Source of the DNA: Gammaproteobacteria bacterium
Lineage (GTDB): Bacteria > Pseudomonadota > Gammaproteobacteria > Arenicellales > JAANXG01
Length of the DNA: 15,360 nt
Assembly (NCBI GenBank): GCA_018263405.1
Contig: JAANXG010000037.1
Coordinates: 1 to 15,360 of the forward strand
Direction of reading: 5' to 3'
Below the pieces are notes generated by a model, which made no database searches, was not told where the DNA came from, and worked only from the letters and a program-made list of their open reading frames with translations. Made by a program: the position numbers and the translations under genes. Positions 14,385 to 15,360 of the stretch are shown piece after piece (the stretch's first letter is position 1; each line of letters opens with the position of its first letter).

Positions 14385-14864
14385 TTGATCGTTGTCGCGG
14401 AAATCCAGATCGTGCTGTCGCGTTTTGTCTTCTCCTACGAGCAAGCGTATATGGGCGATCTGGTGCGTTTCTGGTACGCCGCGCTGTTCCTGTTCGCCAG
14501 CGCCTACGCGCTGCCCCATGAAGGACATGTGCGGGTGGATGTTTTTTACGCACAGTTTACGAAACAAGGTAAGGCGCGAACCAACGCCATCGGGTCCGTC
14601 GCACTCGGCCTGCCCCTGTGCTGGGTGATCCTGACCACCGGCATGTGGAAAAAAGGCAGCAGCCTGATCAGCCCCCTGACAAGTTTTGAAATCAGTCAGG
14701 CCGGATTCGGCATGTACGTCAAATACCTGATGGCCGGATTTCTGGTGATCTACGCCGTGTCCATGGCTGTCCAGTTCACAAGCTATTTCCTGGGTGCCGC
14801 CGCGGATCTGCGCCACGAGCCGGACGGCCCGGAAGAAAAGCAACCGGAACAAGCGGAGGTATAG
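14385..14864 (+). CDS. TRAP transporter small permease (DctQ family), true start unclear
   Basis: The clear part is 159 residues with the DctQ core: FSYEQAYMGDLVRFWYAALFLFASAYALPHEGHVRVDVFY, a later membrane segment (LGLPLCWVILTTGMW) and a final one (YLMAGFLVIYAVSMAV). DctQ links the binding protein to the large permease that carries sodium-driven uptake of organic acids. The only standard start in frame is TTG at 14385. The frame stays open to 14241, though, and the added residues (about 48) look like a real hydrophobic N-terminus (YPLIILSIAIAF, FPWLALLIVV). No ATG, GTG or TTG lies in that extension. An ATG at 14261 is out of frame by one base. It ends 7 bases before the large permease gene. 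Substrate is unknown. Confidence 0.8.
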   Translation: MIVVAEIQIVLSRFVFSYEQAYMGDLVRFWYAALFLFASAYALPHEGHVRVDVFYAQFTKQGKARTNAIGSVALGLPLCWVILTTGMWKKGSSLISPLTSFEISQAGFGMYVKYLMAGFLVIYAVSMAVQFTSYFLGAAADLRHEPDGPEEKQPEQAEV

Positions 14865-14871
14865 GCCGGGG

Positions 14872-15360
14872 ATGGAACTCCTATTCCTGGGGATTTTGCT
14901 GTTGCTCTTGGTGACGGCTCTCATGTCGGGTTTTCCCGTGGCGTTCTCCCTGCCCGGGTCCGCCATACTGGCCATCGGGCTCGCGGCATTGTGCGGCTAT
15001 CTGTTCGAAGGCGACGTGAGCGCTTATTTCACGCTGGACGGGCCCGTCGAGTGGCTCACCGCCGGCGTAACGAATTTCCGGAGCCTGTACTGGGATGTCG
15101 AACGAGACACGCTGATCGCCGTGCCCTTGTTCGTTTTCATGGGCATCATGCTGGAACGTTCCAAGATCGCCGAAGACCTGCTCGTCACCATGGCTCAGTT
15201 GTTCGGCCCGATTCCGGGCGGGCTCGGCATCTCGGTGGTGTTCGTGGGCACTCTCCTCGCGGCCACCACCGGCATCGTCGGCGCCACGGTGATCGCCATG
15301 GGCCTGATCTCCCTGCCGGCCATGCTGCGCGGCAACTACTCCAAGTCGCTCGCCTCCGGC
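14872..15360 (+). CDS. TRAP transporter large permease (DctM family), 5' part
   Basis: The first 163 codons are present; the gene runs off the right edge. The N-terminus starts with a membrane helix (LLFLGILLLLLVTALMSGFPVAFSL) with the family pattern before the first loop. Later come VPLFVFMGIMLERSKIAEDL and GPIPGGLGISVVFVGTLLAATTGIVGATVIAMGLISLPAML, which is typical of the large TRAP permease. This subunit carries the substrate across the inner membrane with Na+. A rather long hydrophilic stretch (about residues 46-85) sits in the first loop. The ATG at 14872 follows the small permease stop by 7 bases and has GGAGG about 13 bases upstream. The binding protein (DctP) is not in view. Confidence 0.9.
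   Translation, partial: MELLFLGILLLLLVTALMSGFPVAFSLPGSAILAIGLAALCGYLFEGDVSAYFTLDGPVEWLTAGVTNFRSLYWDVERDTLIAVPLFVFMGIMLERSKIAEDLLVTMAQLFGPIPGGLGISVVFVGTLLAATTGIVGATVIAMGLISLPAMLRGNYSKSLASG

Noticed and set aside
14261..14521. Plus-strand 86-residue open frame from ATG 14261
   Set aside because: It runs in another frame over the DctQ gene and gives no recognisable protein; its only value is as evidence of a possible frameshift near the DctQ start.

Overview
The window carries about 16 protein genes and no rRNA, tRNA, CRISPR array or insertion sequence that I can recognise. The genes point to a free-living, Gram-negative proteobacterium, most likely a gammaproteobacterium: a cytochrome c5-like protein, two outer-membrane barrels ending in Phe, HU-like protein, ModABC and TRAP transport. 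I cannot name a genus from this.

Layout. A plus-strand fatty acid desaturase (140-1183) comes first. A minus-strand block follows (1499-6384). In transcription order it holds a membrane-bound PAS/PAS hybrid histidine kinase whose first PAS resembles the heme PAS of FixL, a small receiver protein without its phospho-acceptor Asp, an outer-membrane protein that joins a mono-heme c domain to a beta barrel (Cyc2-like), a good intrinsic terminator, and a cytochrome c5-like protein. Next come two plus-strand genes, a small outer-membrane barrel (6532-7167) and a class I glutamine amidotransferase (7239-7973). They converge on a proline racemase superfamily enzyme (7985-9010, minus). Further along on the minus strand are a Lys-rich HU-like protein, a small unknown protein, and a molybdate ABC transporter in the order modB-modC-modA (12683 down to 10075). 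The right end is on the plus strand: a class V aminotransferase-fold enzyme (12965-14209) and a TRAP transporter small permease plus the start of its large permease, which runs off the window.

How the genes may work together. The most interesting part is 1499-6384. A possible heme-based gas or redox sensor lies on the same strand as, and upstream of, a porin-cytochrome whose N-terminus resembles the iron-oxidase family Cyc2. A small soluble periplasmic cytochrome follows, with an FNR-like palindrome in front of it. This suggests a redox-regulated module that moves electrons across the outer membrane. The link is inferred from sequence motifs and gene order only. The right half looks like ordinary nutrient handling (molybdate uptake, hydroxyproline-type amino acid metabolism, TRAP uptake of an unknown organic acid). 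It has some oddities: a Ser/Thr pair at the proline racemase catalytic positions, a TRAP small permease with no normal start codon, and a long inverted repeat that forms the end of modA.
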